DNA from: Rhizophagus clarus
Lineage: Eukaryota; Glomeromycota; Glomeromycetes; Glomerales; Glomeraceae
DNA length: 64,000 nucleotides
NCBI GenBank assembly: GCA_015698045.1
Contig: BLAL01000180.1
Span: forward strand, 744,001-808,000
Reading direction: 5' to 3'
Part shown: piece by piece, positions 13,233 to 26,122 of the stretch
Layout: each line of letters starts with the position of its first letter
Position numbering within the stretch: position 1 is the first letter of the stretch
The notes under the pieces: generated by a model
The model's database searches: none
Told to the model about the DNA's origin: nothing
What the model saw: the letters and a program-made list of their open reading frames with translations, nothing else
Position numbers and translations under genes: made by a program

Positions 13233-14340
13233 TACGTTATGTGGGGGTAGGATACTATGCAGTAGCATACGGTATTTGCAACCTATGTGTCATAATATTA
13301 CACTACTTACAAAACACGTATCGTAAGTTTGATTTACGATTACGATATAGTTGCAATCCAAAATGTCGTAATAATTACTTACGGTTAGCAACCTTAGAAA
13401 CAAGTTCGAGTTTTGCCGCATACTGTTATCATCCGTTATTTTACCAGTCAAATCTTGCATGTCAATATAATTATTATTTATTTCCATAGAGAAATTAAAA
13501 AAAAAAGAACTCACGTTCGATTTGTCCGAAAAATGCAAAGAGCGCTTCAGGAAGGATTTCTCAATTTTCATGAAATTGACCCGCGAATCACATCGGATTT
13601 CAAAACCAGTATACAAAATTCCTTGATTGATAGACGAAAGTAATGTTAGTCATGAATAACTATTAATCCCCTTACTATAATATTCACCCACAATGACAAA
13701 TTTTTTATCCCATCGAGATTATGTATATTTTTTTGTTCCTGCAATTTTAACATACGAAATTTTTTTTGCCTATAAACGTATGATTATCTACATTTACATC
13801 ATCTACTTTGATAATGTGTGCCTTAACCCCTTAACCCCTTGAGCATAACTTGTTGCATGAGGAATTCATTATTTTTTTTTCTTTTGATAATTGACAGAGT
13901 AAAATAAATTTTGTAAATACTGTAATCTTTTAACCTTTCGAAATAATTTGTAAAAAAAAAACAAGTCGTCAGTTAACTATCTTATTTTTTTATTATAAAT
14001 AAATATATATAAAATAACTAAAATATATGATATGATATTCGAAATAATGTATGTGTATGTATATAATAATTTCAGTATTTCACTCACAAAAAAAATTTTA
14101 TAACCTTTATGATACATACATACATATAATATATATATATACTGTATAAAGAAATTATATTATTTACCATTAGAAATTGAAAAAAATTCTTAATTTCCTA
14201 TGCGTTTTTAATTTTTTTTTGTTTTTTTTTTTTTTTTTTTTTTTAAACATTTCTTAGCGAATTTGCTTTATGTGTGTGTGTGCATATGTTTGAATCTTAA
14301 AATTTAAGTCTTATGTATTCCAAAACTATTTAATTTTTAA

Positions 14341-15716
14341 TCAGGCTTTTTGAGCATAAAATCTGGGAGAAAGAGATCAATTAAATGGTTAATTTAAAAT
14401 TACGTAAAAAAAGAAAAGTTGTTTTTTTTTATTCATTTGTTTACCTTCGAGTTTTATAATACAATCGATTTTGGTTAACTTCCACACGAATGTTTTCCAG
14501 CATGGAATCAAATTTTTCGTGTGAAATACCCATAAATTGTGATAAGGCGGGTTTACAGGCTTCAACGTTTTCGATATAATCATTACACATCTAATAAATA
14601 ATATTTACAAAATCTTAAAAAAAGTTATTAAATTTTATTTTTTAAAAAAAATATAATCTACGTACCATTTCACCAAGTCTACCACCCCATTGTCCAATCG
14701 GTGTTGAAATTTCTTCACATTTAATATTTTTAAATAATTTAGTGCTTTTTAATATATTTTCAAGTTGAGAACTAATAAAGCCATTAATTCCAAGAGTAGC
14801 AAGAAAATTCAATACTATATATAATTAAAAAATTAAAATTGTTAGATTACAAGAATACATAATACATACACGTATATTATTCATGTAACTTACGTGATCG
14901 ACTGAATTTATGACAGTTTGGTGCATCATTTTTCTTTGGAGAAAGAATTTCGGGTTCCCTATGAAAAGAAAAATCGTTTAATAAAAACAGTGAAATAAAT
15001 TTTTTTTTTTTTTTCCTGATAATATGTTACATTAATTCGATCCATCCATCTGGTTTAGTTACACGATGCAATTCGTAAATTATATCTTCTTTCCATTGGT
15101 CTTCTGAAATAGCCGAAGCAAGAGAACGTTGATAAACGAAATCGAATGTATCGTCTTCAAATGGAAGACCATCTAACATATTTTGAAGGAAAGTTGCATT
15201 TTCAGGTTTTTTCTGTTCTGAAGGGAAGATAGGAGAAATATCGACTCCGATAAATATAGCAGATGGATATTCGAATGCCATATCAGTTACCCAGGTTCCG
15301 GGACCACATCTGATGAACCAGTAATAAGTTACAAGATTTTAGAAAAGATCATGTGATTATATAATGAAACGGCAAAGAAAATTATCATACCCAACATCAA
15401 GAACGCAAGGACAATTTTCTTTTTGTAACAACTTTTCACGTATAGGAGCGGAAAAGTTTCCTTTCCAAATATGACGGAAAAGATAGTGTTGTTTTTCTAA
15501 ACGATCCATTTCGGTTAAATCATTCGGTAAAAAATACTTTGAATTGGAGACATTATGATATCTTCTGCCACCAACAAAGCGAAAAGTATCGAGAATGAAT
15601 TCATCAAAACCGTCATCATCTTGATTCTCGGTGGAATTAATTAAAAGTGGATGTTGTGTATTTCTTTTATTAATTTTATTAGTAGATTTCTTACAAATAC
15701 TATTATTATTATTCAT
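14341..15716 (-). CDS. SAM-dependent methyltransferase (class I, Methyltransf_25-like)
   Basis: Six exons on the minus strand: 15391-15716, 15031-15309, 14894-14958, 14666-14814, 14445-14590, 14341-14362; 328 residues. The SAM-binding motif I, VLDVGCGPGTW, is created across the first splice junction (about residues 105-115), which supports the model. It is followed by the acidic motif II region (FIGVDISP), then LPFEDDTFDFVYQR and the motif III-like ELHRVTKPDGWIELM. The N-terminal 50 residues are Asn/Lys rich and probably disordered. This architecture is typical of the many fungal small-molecule methyltransferases of unknown substrate (LaeA-like group); the acceptor cannot be read from sequence. 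The last exon encodes only seven residues plus the stop. The gene is convergent with the GCP6-like gene and divergent from the tricalbin gene. Confidence 0.87.
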
Positions 15717-16558
15717 CGTGTTTCAGCTTACGCTAATATTATATTCTTAAAAGAAACACAGATTAAAGACATGAAATAAATAAATACAAAAAAAAAAGGT
15801 AGTGAGATTGTATTAATTTAATTAATATACAGTATATATATATATATATATATGAAGTATTGGTTGGGATAATTGGGTTTTGACAGTTTTAATCAAGTCC
15901 AGAGAATTTTCTTTTTGTTAAGACGTCTTATTTATAATAGATTTTGTTTTGAACATCATAAATTTTCGGAGAAATACGATGCATATTTATTTTATGATGT
16001 AAACTAAATGTCGGTCGGTTAAAACACAATAAAGGATTTATATAACAAAATTTACTGAAATTAACAAGAATATACTGTGTCGATCATGCGGACATTGCAT
16101 TTTTGATGTACAAACAATTAAAAGTAATTTATACAAATTTGCGAGGGTGAGAGTTAACCAAGGTTCTAGGCCTGATCAGTAAGAAAAATGTCAACATTCG
16201 TAAGGTTATTTTAAAACAAACAAATACTAAAAATAATATCCCTGCATAAACTTTTCACGTCAATTTGTCCATTTTATTCAATTATTTCGAAAAAAAAACG
16301 GGTTAATTTAAACTTTAGGTTAATAAAAATTTTCTAATTGCAGAGAGAGTGCTTTTTAATTATATTATAAGATTTCACAAAGTTATGCAATTCTCAGCCC
16401 AACATGTTTCGAAATTAATAATGCACGCCATTAAATTGTAAAAAGGTAAAATGTGACAAATGTAAAAATTTAAGAAAATAAAACAATATATATAAAAAAT
16501 ATATATGGTTCTGTTTCAAAATTTTTTTTTTTTTTTTTTTCTTTTATTTAATTCTTTC

Positions 16559-16709
16559 CATTACAGAAACTTAATTTCCTTAATATCAATAATATGCAGG
16601 TAACTATATATTTACTATAATTTTACTATGCAGTTACTATTACACTATGTAGTTACATATAATTTACAATACAGTTACTGCATATTAAGGAAAACAGGTT
16701 TCTGTAATG
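16559..16709. mobile_element. MITE-like hairpin element, copy 1
   Basis: Terminal inverted repeats cattacagaaac (16559) and gtttctgtaatg (16698-16709) are exact 12-mers. They extend inward as ttaatttccttaatat versus atattaaggaaaacag with small gaps. The interior has repeated 'cagttac' and 'ttactata' motifs. A related, more decayed copy lies at about 26011-26122. Confidence 0.65.
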
Positions 16710-16756
16710 TTTATTGATTTGATAAAATCATTAACAATTTTTGATTCGCATGGATA

Positions 16757-16791
<35 letters not shown>

Positions 16792-16995
16792 AAACAAAAA
16801 TTCTTGTTGGCAAAAATTATCAATGCTGCATAATATTATTGGGCAACAAACCCAAAGAATTTTTGCAAAACACAACACACACACAAATATATATATATAT
16901 ATATTACCATGCAGCAACACATCAAAATAACGAATGGTTAACATAGCCAGAAATTTGGGCACCAATCAAACCAATTCTATATACATATATATGTG

Positions 16996-16998
<3 letters not shown>

Positions 16999-17032
<34 letters not shown>
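16999..17032. repeat. (AT)n microsatellite
   Basis: About 17 uninterrupted AT dinucleotides in the methyltransferase/tricalbin intergenic region. Confidence 0.9.
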
Positions 17033-17034
<2 letters not shown>

Positions 17035-18426
17035 AAATTCTTCAGATTTACATCCAATCCGAGAAACCTTTACATCCGAGATTTGGTCATTTCGCGTAAA
17101 TAAACCAAAATTTATAAAGGTGTAGGTTTTTTTTTTTTAATAATTATCACGTGATATCTTAATAACTAATCGGATGATAAAATTTTATTTAAAATCTGCG
17201 AGTTATCATCTGCAAAAATCTCTCATACTGCGCAGCTCGCATATCGAACATCGTAGTTAATTACGACAGACAAGATTTTTTTTAAGATTACATGCAGATC
17301 AAAAAAAATAAAAAAAAAAAATATGGATTTTTAAATTTTTACGATCCGGATTAGTTAGTATCATGCAGCAAACAAAAAATATACGAAATTGGTAATGATC
17401 ATATATTTCGTTATTCAGATGTTGTGATCAAGGGTTTCAACTACTTACGTTTTATTAAAGATCTTTGTTTCAAAATATTATCATATAACTAGAAAATCAT
17501 CTAAAAAAGAATCTTTCGATAGAATAAACTTCGTATGTAATGAGACGAATAATTTTAGAAGATATTATTAAAGAATTCTAAATTCTTCATAAAATAAATA
17601 TTTGTGTTAAAATTCACTCTTTATGGAATTTTTTTTTTAAATTACACATGAAAAGAATTGGGTTGAAAGACACTAACTATAGGAGAGGAATTCAGATTGA
17701 CATTCTTTTAATCATATGAATACTCAAATAAACGTACGATAATTAGGATTACCCCGATTTTCAAAGAAAAAAAAAAATGTAAGGAACAACGAAAAAAAAA
17801 GTGATTGTAGGTAAATTTATTGATGTGAAACCATGACACAACAACATAAATCCGAATTAATCAATTTCAATAATAAAGAATAAGGAATTTCCTTGATTGT
17901 TGATAACCTTTTTTTTTTCATCACAAAAGTATCATTTTCAAATTACCAAAAATTTATGTCAAATTCTTTAGCGTGTAATTACTTAATTGGCCCGATGAAC
18001 AATTCCTCATAGCCAAATATGAACTAAACCAAAATTGAAAAATTTTGAAAAAATTTACCCGATTATTTATCATAAAAACGTTATGATATTTGAATGAACC
18101 GATATACGGTTTAGATTATTATCTTTCTCGAAACCTGATTTTGGTTGATCATTTGCCTCATTTATCATTATTAAATAAATACGCCAAAACGTAATTAAGT
18201 ATTTCTCACGATGATAAAGGAAATTTTTAAAATTTCTTTTTCACAGAAAATTTGATTTCTTTTTTCAGTTTATATCCATCTTTCTTTTGCGGGAAGTTTT
18301 GATATTTTCCAACCCTGTTAAAATAGAATTTATATGAATGATTGATTAATAATTTATATAATTTCTTAAATTGGAACAATTTATTATTAAACTCATTAAT
18401 TGTTCTTTTCAAAATCTGTCCAAAAA

Positions 18427-21400
18427 ATGTCACAAGAACAAAAAGTACAGACAGGGCCAAATGAAGTATCAGTAGGCTTAACGGGTTCAGCTCCCCCAAA
18501 AGAAGAAACTAAAAATAAACCCCCTCAAGCTGTCAATTCCGCGGCTGAAATTCCTGAATGGGAAAGAATTGGTTGGAAAAGGGTATCTGAATTTGGTGAA
18601 CCTAGAAGCGATAAAAAATCTCAATATGAAGAAATTTTAAAGGAATTGTATTATAACGATTTATGGACATATTCTGGAGTTGTTATTGTTTCTTTATTTA
18701 CTACTTGGTTTATTGTATTATGTGGTGGAAACCTTGGTTGGATTCTTGTTTTATGTGCATTCGTCGGTATGTATTTTATATATATTTATATATATAAATA
18801 TATAAAATTCGTTATTTGAAACTCAAATTTTTTTTTTTTTTTCCTTTCAAATAGCTACATATTTGAAAAATTCTGTGAATAGATTTTACAGAAATGCTAA
18901 AAGTGATATTAGTAGGAAAATTGCAAGAGAGAAATTGGAGGAAGATGATGAAAAAGTTGAATGGTTAAATGAATTTTTACGAAGATTTTGGTTAATTTAT
19001 GAGCCCGTATTATCAGAGTCAATTATTCAAATAGCTGATACTGTTTTATCCGCATCTACACCAGGTTTCTTAGACTCTCTAAAATTAACCAATTTTACTT
19101 TGGGTACAAAGTCTCCTGTAATTGAATCTATTAGATCTTACCCAAAAAATGCTGATGATGAAGTGGTACGTAACTAACATGAGTATTGCCCTGTACCTAA
19201 TTTTTTTTAGTTTATCGTAACTTATTTAGCTTATTATAGTTCATTGTATTTTTTATAATCCTTAAATTTTAACCACTTTCTTGTCGCCCCTTTCGTGTGT
19301 AGGTTATGGATTGGAAGGTTAATTTTGATCCAAATGATTTAGCAGAAATGACAAAAGCTCAATTGGTAAAAAGGGTTAATCCTAAAGTAATTTTAACTGT
19401 AAGAGTAGGAAGAGGATTTGTAGGAGCAGGAATACCAATTTTATTAGAAAACATGTCATTTACAGGATTATTGAGAGTCAAATTAAAATTAATTCCAAAC
19501 TTTCCACATGTTGAAACTATTTCATTTTGTTTTCTTGAAGAACCGACTATTGATTATGCGTTAAAACCTATTGGTGGTGAAACTCTTGGATTTGATATCG
19601 GAATTGTAAGTGTAAAAAACTGTCAAAGTTGAATTGAAATTAAAATTAAATTAACTTATATATTTCTTTTTTTTTTTCTCTGTTGTTTTAGGTTCCTGGA
19701 TTATCAAAATTTATTAAAGATCAGGTGCATGCGTCACTTCGACCAATGATGTACGCTCCCAATACATATACATTAATAACGGATTATTTATTAAATGGAT
19801 TCCCAATAGAATCATCAATAGGAGTATTAAAATTAACAATGAAAAACGCTAAATCTTTAAGGAATGCTGAAACATTTGGTACATCAGATCCATATTGTAA
19901 AGTATTATTAATATCATCCGATATCACAGTGGCCGGAAAAGAATTATCACGTACAAAATATATAAGTAATTCTTTAAATCCAGTTTGGGATGAGACTCAT
20001 TATTTATTATTCAACAACTTGAAAGATACTTTAAAATTCCAAATTTATGATTCTAATGGTACTCTTAATTCTGATACTTTACTTGGTGATAACACTTATC
20101 CTCTGAGCACTTTTGTTGAAAAACCCAATCAATCTAATAGGTAAGCTTTTAAAAAAACACAGTTATTTTGTTTTGTGTCTGTTCATATTTATATTATTTT
20201 CATTTTTAGTACAATCCCGGTTATGCACAATGGAAAACAAAAAGGAGAATTAAATTTTGATGCTGTTTGGTACCCAATAGTTAAAACTAAAAAAGATGAA
20301 CCTGTTCCTGAAACAAGTATGATTGCATGCCCTTCGTATTAGTTATTAAATTATAATTATTGTTATGAAGGACTCATTTTTTTTTTTTTTAATTTAATTA
20401 TTTTTAGATGTCGGGATTTTGAAATTTAATCTTCATCAGGCCAAAGATCTTGATCCAAAACTTTCAATGGTTGGAGTATATAATCCGTATGTTGAATTAA
20501 AATATAATGGAAAACTTGTGTTTAGATCAAAAACATTTAGGAGAAGTAACAATCCGACTTGGGAGGTAAGAATAAACGTTATATTATGATTATTTTTGTC
20601 ATTGTAACTTTTTTTTTCACACACTCTCGTTCTTTATAGGAATTCTTTGAAATATTTATGACTGATAAAAAACGAGCAAGTTTAGAACTGAATATCAGAG
20701 ATGAGAGAGATTTTGCCGAAGATCCTATAGTTGGTAGTTGGAATATGAATGTTGAAGAATTTATAAGATTAAGTGAAGAATCAAAAATTGATTGGTTTGA
20801 TGTTCATGGTGCTCGTAGTGGTAAAGTTAGATTAAGTTGTCAATGGAAACCTGTTATACTTGATCATATTCCTGAGAATAGTGGTATGTAAATATATATA
20901 TATATATGATATAGCACGAGACATTTATATTGTTTTTTATTTTTTTTTTTTCCTAAAAAAAAAAAAAATTTATATAATTATATAAAAAAAATTATATATA
21001 TATATTATATATATATATATTTGTAAGCAAATTTTGTATAAATGTTCGTTTGATTTTTAAGTGTTTTATACTTCGCGTGCTTTTATTTTTATTTATTTCT
21101 GAAAAATTTGTTTCTCTCGCAGCCGAACCACCAACAGTTGAACCATTCGGTATTGTTAAACTTCACATCAAGAAAGCAACAGATATCAAGAATGTGGAAC
21201 AATTAAGAGGTAATATATAAAATAATAAAAATTACGGGACATAGTAATTTGTGTTTAAAAACCTTCTTTTCAAATAATCGCTAAACAGGCAAGTCGGACC
21301 CATATATAAGAATAATGCTAAATTCCATCTATAGAGGTCGTACAAATGTACGACATGATAATTTAAACCCGATATGGGATGAATATTTTTATATTCCTGT

Positions 21401-23573
21401 ACATGCTCTTGAAGAAAAATTATTTTTACGTTGTTTTGATTATGAAAGCTATGGTAATGATAGATATCTAGGTATTACTGAGTTGGAAATAAAAGATTTA
21501 ATTAAAAAATCCGATGATGGAATAATTTTACCTGCTGAAACAATCAATACGTAAGTTCTAGGACGTATTTTTTTTTCCTGTTAAGAAAACCGACTAATTA
21601 AAAAAAAAAAAAAAACATATTATTAGTGTTGCACCATTTAAAGATACAAAAGGATCATTATTTTATTCCGCAAGTTTTCATCCTATATTAATTAGAAAAG
21701 GAGACAAGGAGGAAGAAAATAAAGAAGAAAATACCAACGTGTTAGAACACCGTAAGTTAACCTGGATATTATTTACTTAATTATTTTCGAACGAATACTA
21801 AAAAAAATATAAAAATATTTTTTATTTCAAGAATCCGGGATATTGATTATAAATATTAATCAAGCAAAATTCAAGAAAAAACGCACACATATTGAAGTTT
21901 TCGTAGACAATGATACTTCCCCAGTTTACGATACACAGGTTTCCGACTCATTCGAACTACATTGGGGGGAAGGTAAAAAAAAAAATTCTCGTCATGTGAT
22001 CAAGTTATTTTTAAATTTGGATTTAACAAAAAAAATGTGTATATTTTTTTTATTACAGATGCAGACGTATTCATTAACGAATTAAATTCTTCCAAAATAA
22101 TACTTGATATAAAACAATCAAGTTCAAAATCTATAGGAAAGGTTGAATTTAATGTAAAACAATTATTAGAAAAATGTTTAAAAGATAATGGAAATATTTG
22201 GTTACCAGTTGCAGGAATGGATAATAGTACTATTAATATTGGGCTAAAATATATTCCTGTTAAATATAATTCTGAATCACATGAACCACATGTATCACAA
22301 GAATCACAAGAATCACACGAAAATATTAAAGGTAATTATGATTTTCTTATTGAGAGAAAATTTTAATTTTAATAAACGAATGATTTGCGTTTAGATAATG
22401 AACCGCACCCAGAAAGTTCGAATAAAATAGGACATGCAGCAAGTGCAATCACGGATGGTGTTAGTAAAGTTGGATCTCGCCTTGGTTTATTAAAAAAGAA
22501 AGATAAAAATGAACATAAAAAAAGTGAGGAGGAAAAAATAACCGAAAAAGTTGATAATAAACAAGAGGAGGATAAAGAGGAGCCTATACCACCAAACCCG
22601 CAGGAAAACCCCACAACAAATCATGTTGAAACGAATCAAGAAGAAAACCAAAAATTGGAAAAAACTAATGGAATTAAACCGTATGATGTTGATTTCAAAA
22701 AAGATAACCCTAAACAGGAAGAGGAAAGCAAGGAATCAGATACGAGACATATTGAATTTAAAGAAGAAACAGAAAACTTAAGGCGTGAGAGAAAACAAGA
22801 TGAAGGTTCCAGATCAAGCGAAGAAAATGGCAAGTTACAATAATTTAATACCCCATTTTATAATTTATTCTATTCATCTATTTATTATTATTGTTTCATT
22901 ATGTAGTAGATAATAATCAACCGAATAGATTTTCTACGTACGACTCTGGAGGTAGTTATCAAAGCGAATAAATTGTACATATTCTGAATTAATAATAATT
23001 TTTTTTTATTCCTTTGTGACATAGAAATCGTCGGAGAACCCGGGACTTTAACAATAACTGTAGTTAAAGCGAAAGATCTGATTGCTGCTAGTGATGGGGG
23101 TAAAACAAGTAATTCATACGTAAAAGTAAAAATGAATGGTAAAAAGGAAATTCTTAAAACATCAGTTGTAAAAAAATCCACTTCTCCAGAATGGTATATA
23201 TTTAAATTTATTAAGAAGCGATTTTTTTCTTAGATTATAAAATTAATTCTCTCTTTTTTCGTACAGGAACAAACGGGTAACATTGGACATAACAGGTTCC
23301 CAAGTATCATTTTTATTCTATGTCCGAGATCATAATTTGTTATCAAAAGATGTAGAGTTGGGAGAATATACATTAAATTTATGGGACCACATTAAGCCTG
23401 AAGAATACATTAAAGATATGTGGGTACCATTATCAAAAGGAAATTCTAAACTGCATATTAAGTTAGATTTTGTTCCAACATCTACACGAAATAGTGGCAG
23501 TGATAGAACTTCTGATGACAATGTTGATGGCAGTGGAGTAGCATCTAAATTTAGTATTAGAAGAAAGAAGTGA
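18427..23573 (+). CDS. Tricalbin / extended synaptotagmin (SMP + five C2-like domains)
   Basis: Sixteen exons: 18427-18766, 18855-19165, 19303-19605, 19692-20140, 20210-20316, 20408-20565, 20640-20883, 21123-21209, 21289-21550, 21627-21751, 21832-21972, 22059-22331, 22395-22829, 22910-22951, 23025-23193, 23267-23573; 1250 residues. An N-terminal hydrophobic hairpin (about 75-115) should anchor it in the ER. An SMP lipid-transfer domain follows (about 140-345; YEPVLSE, MDWKVNF, FGTG-type core). C2 domains start near residues 365 (GTSDPYCKV), 505 (NPYVELKY), 645 (GKSDPYIRI), 797 (degenerate) and 1098 (NSYVKVKM). The C2 starting near 365 keeps SDPY-type calcium-loop residues; the one near 797 looks non-binding. 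A charged, disordered Lys/Glu/Asn linker fills 935-1090. By family knowledge it tethers ER to plasma membrane and moves lipids. Start: first ATG in frame (18427). One intron (22830-22909) appears to be GC-AG. Confidence 0.93.
22830..22909 (+). other. Probable GC-AG intron in the tricalbin gene
   Basis: The frame reaches a stop in 'ggcaagttacaataa'. No GT donor restores phase to the next exon, but a GC donor in the classic context G|GCAAGT does. It joins to an acceptor at 22908-22909 giving ENDNNQPNR (or, with the acceptor at 22905-22906, ENVDNNQPNR). Both keep the downstream frame. Confidence 0.6.
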
Positions 23574-23898
23574 TTTCAATATTTCATTCAATGGACAGTT
23601 ATTTAAATATTGTAAACTTTAACTTGTATAATTTGTAATTTTTATTAAATCATTTATACTTAATTAATATGAGCAAATTTATATTTATCAAATTTGTATG
23701 TATAATTAACTAATACACTTTTAAAAATTAAGGTTAACAAATCAAGCTTACAAATTAGATTATAAAGTATAATCAAATCAGTAAACATTATATTTTTTTT
23801 ATTAATTAATTAATTTGGTTTTTTATCTAAATAATTATTGATTTAATAATTTAATATAATTATTATAAAATTATAAAAATTATAACTATCAATTTATT

Positions 23899-25858
23899 GA
23901 AAAACTCTTTCTCACTCCGTGCAGTTTACAACGCAATAAAATAAATTTTTTTTTTTTTTTATTTTTATTTTGCAAAACTGTATATAGTGAAACGAATATG
24001 ACTACACAACTAATAGTCGACGAAAATACAGGCTTTGACACTATTTATGAACATGTTCAACGAGCTACAATAATAAACGACTTTTTTGACACTTTTATGA
24101 CTTTACTGGACGACCAAAGTTTTGGGTAGGCCCTTAAACACTCTTCGTTATTTGCCAAGGATGCGAGCAAAGAGGAGTACCAAGGCTACCTGGGAAAGTT
24201 CCTTCCAGAAATAATAAAAGAACGCCTTAATAAGATAGTGGACAAACGAAAATATGGAAAAAACCTCCTCTATATTCTTTACAGGGCCTCCTTCCTTATA
24301 CACGAAGATGCCTTTAAGACTGCTGCGGCTTTGTACAAGGACAGTGGAAAAATAAAGGATATACTGGATGACTCTGATTCAGATGTCTCATATGATCCTA
24401 ACCGGCTATCAGATGAATTTATGGATATGGAAATATCTATAAATAAAGAGCACCAATCACAATCTAGTGCTGCATCTACAAGTACCAATCGGAATGAAGA
24501 GAGAGCATCACGAAAGCAAGATAAACAAAAGGCTAAGGTTGTAGAACAAGTTATCCCTGACATACCCGCACCAGACCCGGAACCTGTTGTTATACCTCAG
24601 CCACAAGTTGTACCCCAGCTCACTTCCACTTCCTCTTTAAAACCTACGGCCAAGCCTTTTGTATCCAGGACAAAGGGCGAAAAGAAAAAAGTTAATTCTA
24701 CTACTGATCGAGGTGAAGATGCAACTCAAATAATTACAGGCTATTGTCCTAACCCAAGTTTAGGTTAATATGTTCGCGATATCCTCATATATGATGTCCC
24801 GGCCAAGTGGGAGAACATCACAATATTAGACTATCTAAAGGCTTGGAGTAACGTAATCTCAGTGACTGTTAAGAAACAGAAGAAGTATAAAACGGTTAGG
24901 TGTAAGTTAGAGATTATGCACACTTTTGACACTTGGGAATGAGATCACCTTTGGATAGCTCCCCTTGGACCCGTGGTGGTCTGTTGGTTTCCTGCCTCCT
25001 GGTCTCTTAAAGAACATAAAGAAAGAGAAAGATTCCAGGCTGTTGTTCAAGGACCCCCAGATTCTTTTACAGCTGACGCTTTGGCAGTTAAGGAACACCT
25101 AACAAATTTTATCAATCCTTTACACATTAAAGCTTTTAAGAAAGTTAAGAATCCAGATGGTACGCGCAAAATGATTGCCTACTTCGAAAGTTGGGAGGAC
25201 TTACAGAACATCATTAGTAAGGAATCATTTTGGAATGGAGAAAAGCTCAGTTGGTGTCGCCATACCGTGCCGTCTTTCATTACGTGAAGGAAGAGCAGTC
25301 AGCGCTCTAGTTCCAACAGGCAAGATAAACCTAACAAGTTGAACCAAGAGCCACCTTCCAAACGTACCAAACTTAGCTCAGGATCCAAGACAGGTTTCCC
25401 TGCCACTGGATCAAATCGCGTCCCCATAAGGAGTCTGCCGAAGGATTCAGCCCAATCATCGTCTGGTAATAAAACTGGAGGGAAGAACAAGAGAAGCCAG
25501 AAAACGAAAGATAAGAGTACAGGTACTTCTCCCCCACTCAAGCTGTCGAAACAACAATTGCATGCTGAAATTGTAGAATTAAAGACAGTTATGATGGATT
25601 TTATTCGGAAGCAGTCTTAAAATTAGTAATGATTAGTAGGATCTTTATCTTGCTTCCCTGGATGAGATAGAAATTTTATTTTTTTTATACCCTTTTCTCT
25701 TTATTCGTATATTTGTATCTTAATATATAGGCAATCTGGTTGAAACAACCCTCGGGCTATGAGTATGCTTTTGTAATAATTGTACGGGTTGCGTAGCACT
25801 TTGCAATATTTTAAATAAAGTTATGCGTTATCAATGCCTAAAAAAAAAAAAAAAAAAA
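23899..25858 (+). mobile_element. Non-LTR-type retroinsertion with gag-like ORF, poly-A tail and 17-bp TSD
   Basis: An insertion of about 1.96 kb ends in a run of about 20 A. It is flanked by the exact 17-mer ataactatcaatttatt at 23882-23898 and 25859-25875, the signature of target-primed reverse transcription. It is visibly less AT-rich than its flanks. The only coding content is one gag-like frame; no endonuclease or reverse transcriptase is present, so it is non-autonomous or a retroposed ORF1 transcript. Its 5' end, gaaaaactctttct, resembles the start of the second insertion at about 26327. Confidence 0.88.
23998..25620 (+). pseudogene. Gag/ORF1-like protein, four in-frame stops and no frameshifts
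   Basis: A single reading frame runs 541 codons from ATG 23998 to TAA 25618. It is broken by TAG 24127, TAA 24766, TGA 24940 and TGA 25285, yet never shifts frame. The reading has an N-terminal helical region, a Ser/Pro/Gln-rich linker, an RRM-like block (ADALAVKEHLTNFINPLHIK, then KMIAYFESWEDLQ) and a basic Lys/Ser tail ending in a short leucine-zipper-like helix. I infer a nucleic-acid-binding retroelement protein, because it sits inside a TSD-flanked poly-A insertion. Function is not proven. Confidence 0.65.
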
Positions 25859-26010
25859 ATAACTATCAATTTATTTAATTAATAAAATTAAACTGGATTT
25901 CTTAATTTAAAAATAATAGTTAGACTTAAATATTAATTTTTAAATTTTAAACATTACTAAAATTTATAAAATTTTGAATTACTGCCAAAATTCAAAATTT
26001 AATTTTTTTA

Positions 26011-26122
26011 ATATACAGTAATTATATATTTACTATAATTTCACCATACAGTTACTATATATTATATTATTACTATATAATTACAATTCATTATCATATA
26101 TTAAGAAAAATAGGTTTTTATA
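26011..26122. mobile_element. MITE-like hairpin element, decayed copy 2
   Basis: The interior 'atatatttactataattt.ac.at.cagttactat' and the terminal 'atattaaga/gaaaa.aggttt' match the element at 16559-16709 in the same order. The ends are more diverged, so boundaries are approximate. Confidence 0.5.

Larger units (their letters stand above)
12181..14340. other. Convergent intergenic region with hairpins
   Basis: Spacer of 2.2 kb between the 3' ends of two convergent genes. It is AT-rich, with poly-T and TA/CA microsatellites near 14030-14280. Between about 12880 and 13480 the base composition rises and several inverted repeats occur (listed separately). Short open frames here show no recognisable domains. 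Confidence 0.6.
15717..18426. other. Divergent intergenic region, methyltransferase / tricalbin
   Basis: Spacer of 2.7 kb that should hold both promoters. It contains a MITE-like hairpin (16559-16709), an adjoining poly-T/poly-A palindrome near 16760-16794 and a TA microsatellite near 17000. No gene is seen. Confidence 0.6.

Noticed and set aside
12865..13643. Short open frames on both strands in the convergent spacer
   Set aside because: No domain, no splice support, and they overlap hairpins.
13805..13850. Telomere-like 'ccttaaccccttaacccctt'
   Set aside because: Only two and a half copies, not matching a standard telomere unit, and internal; probably chance.
16707..16965. Overlapping open frames on both strands around 16707-16965
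   Set aside because: Built from poly-A/T and TA repeats beside a MITE; no domains.
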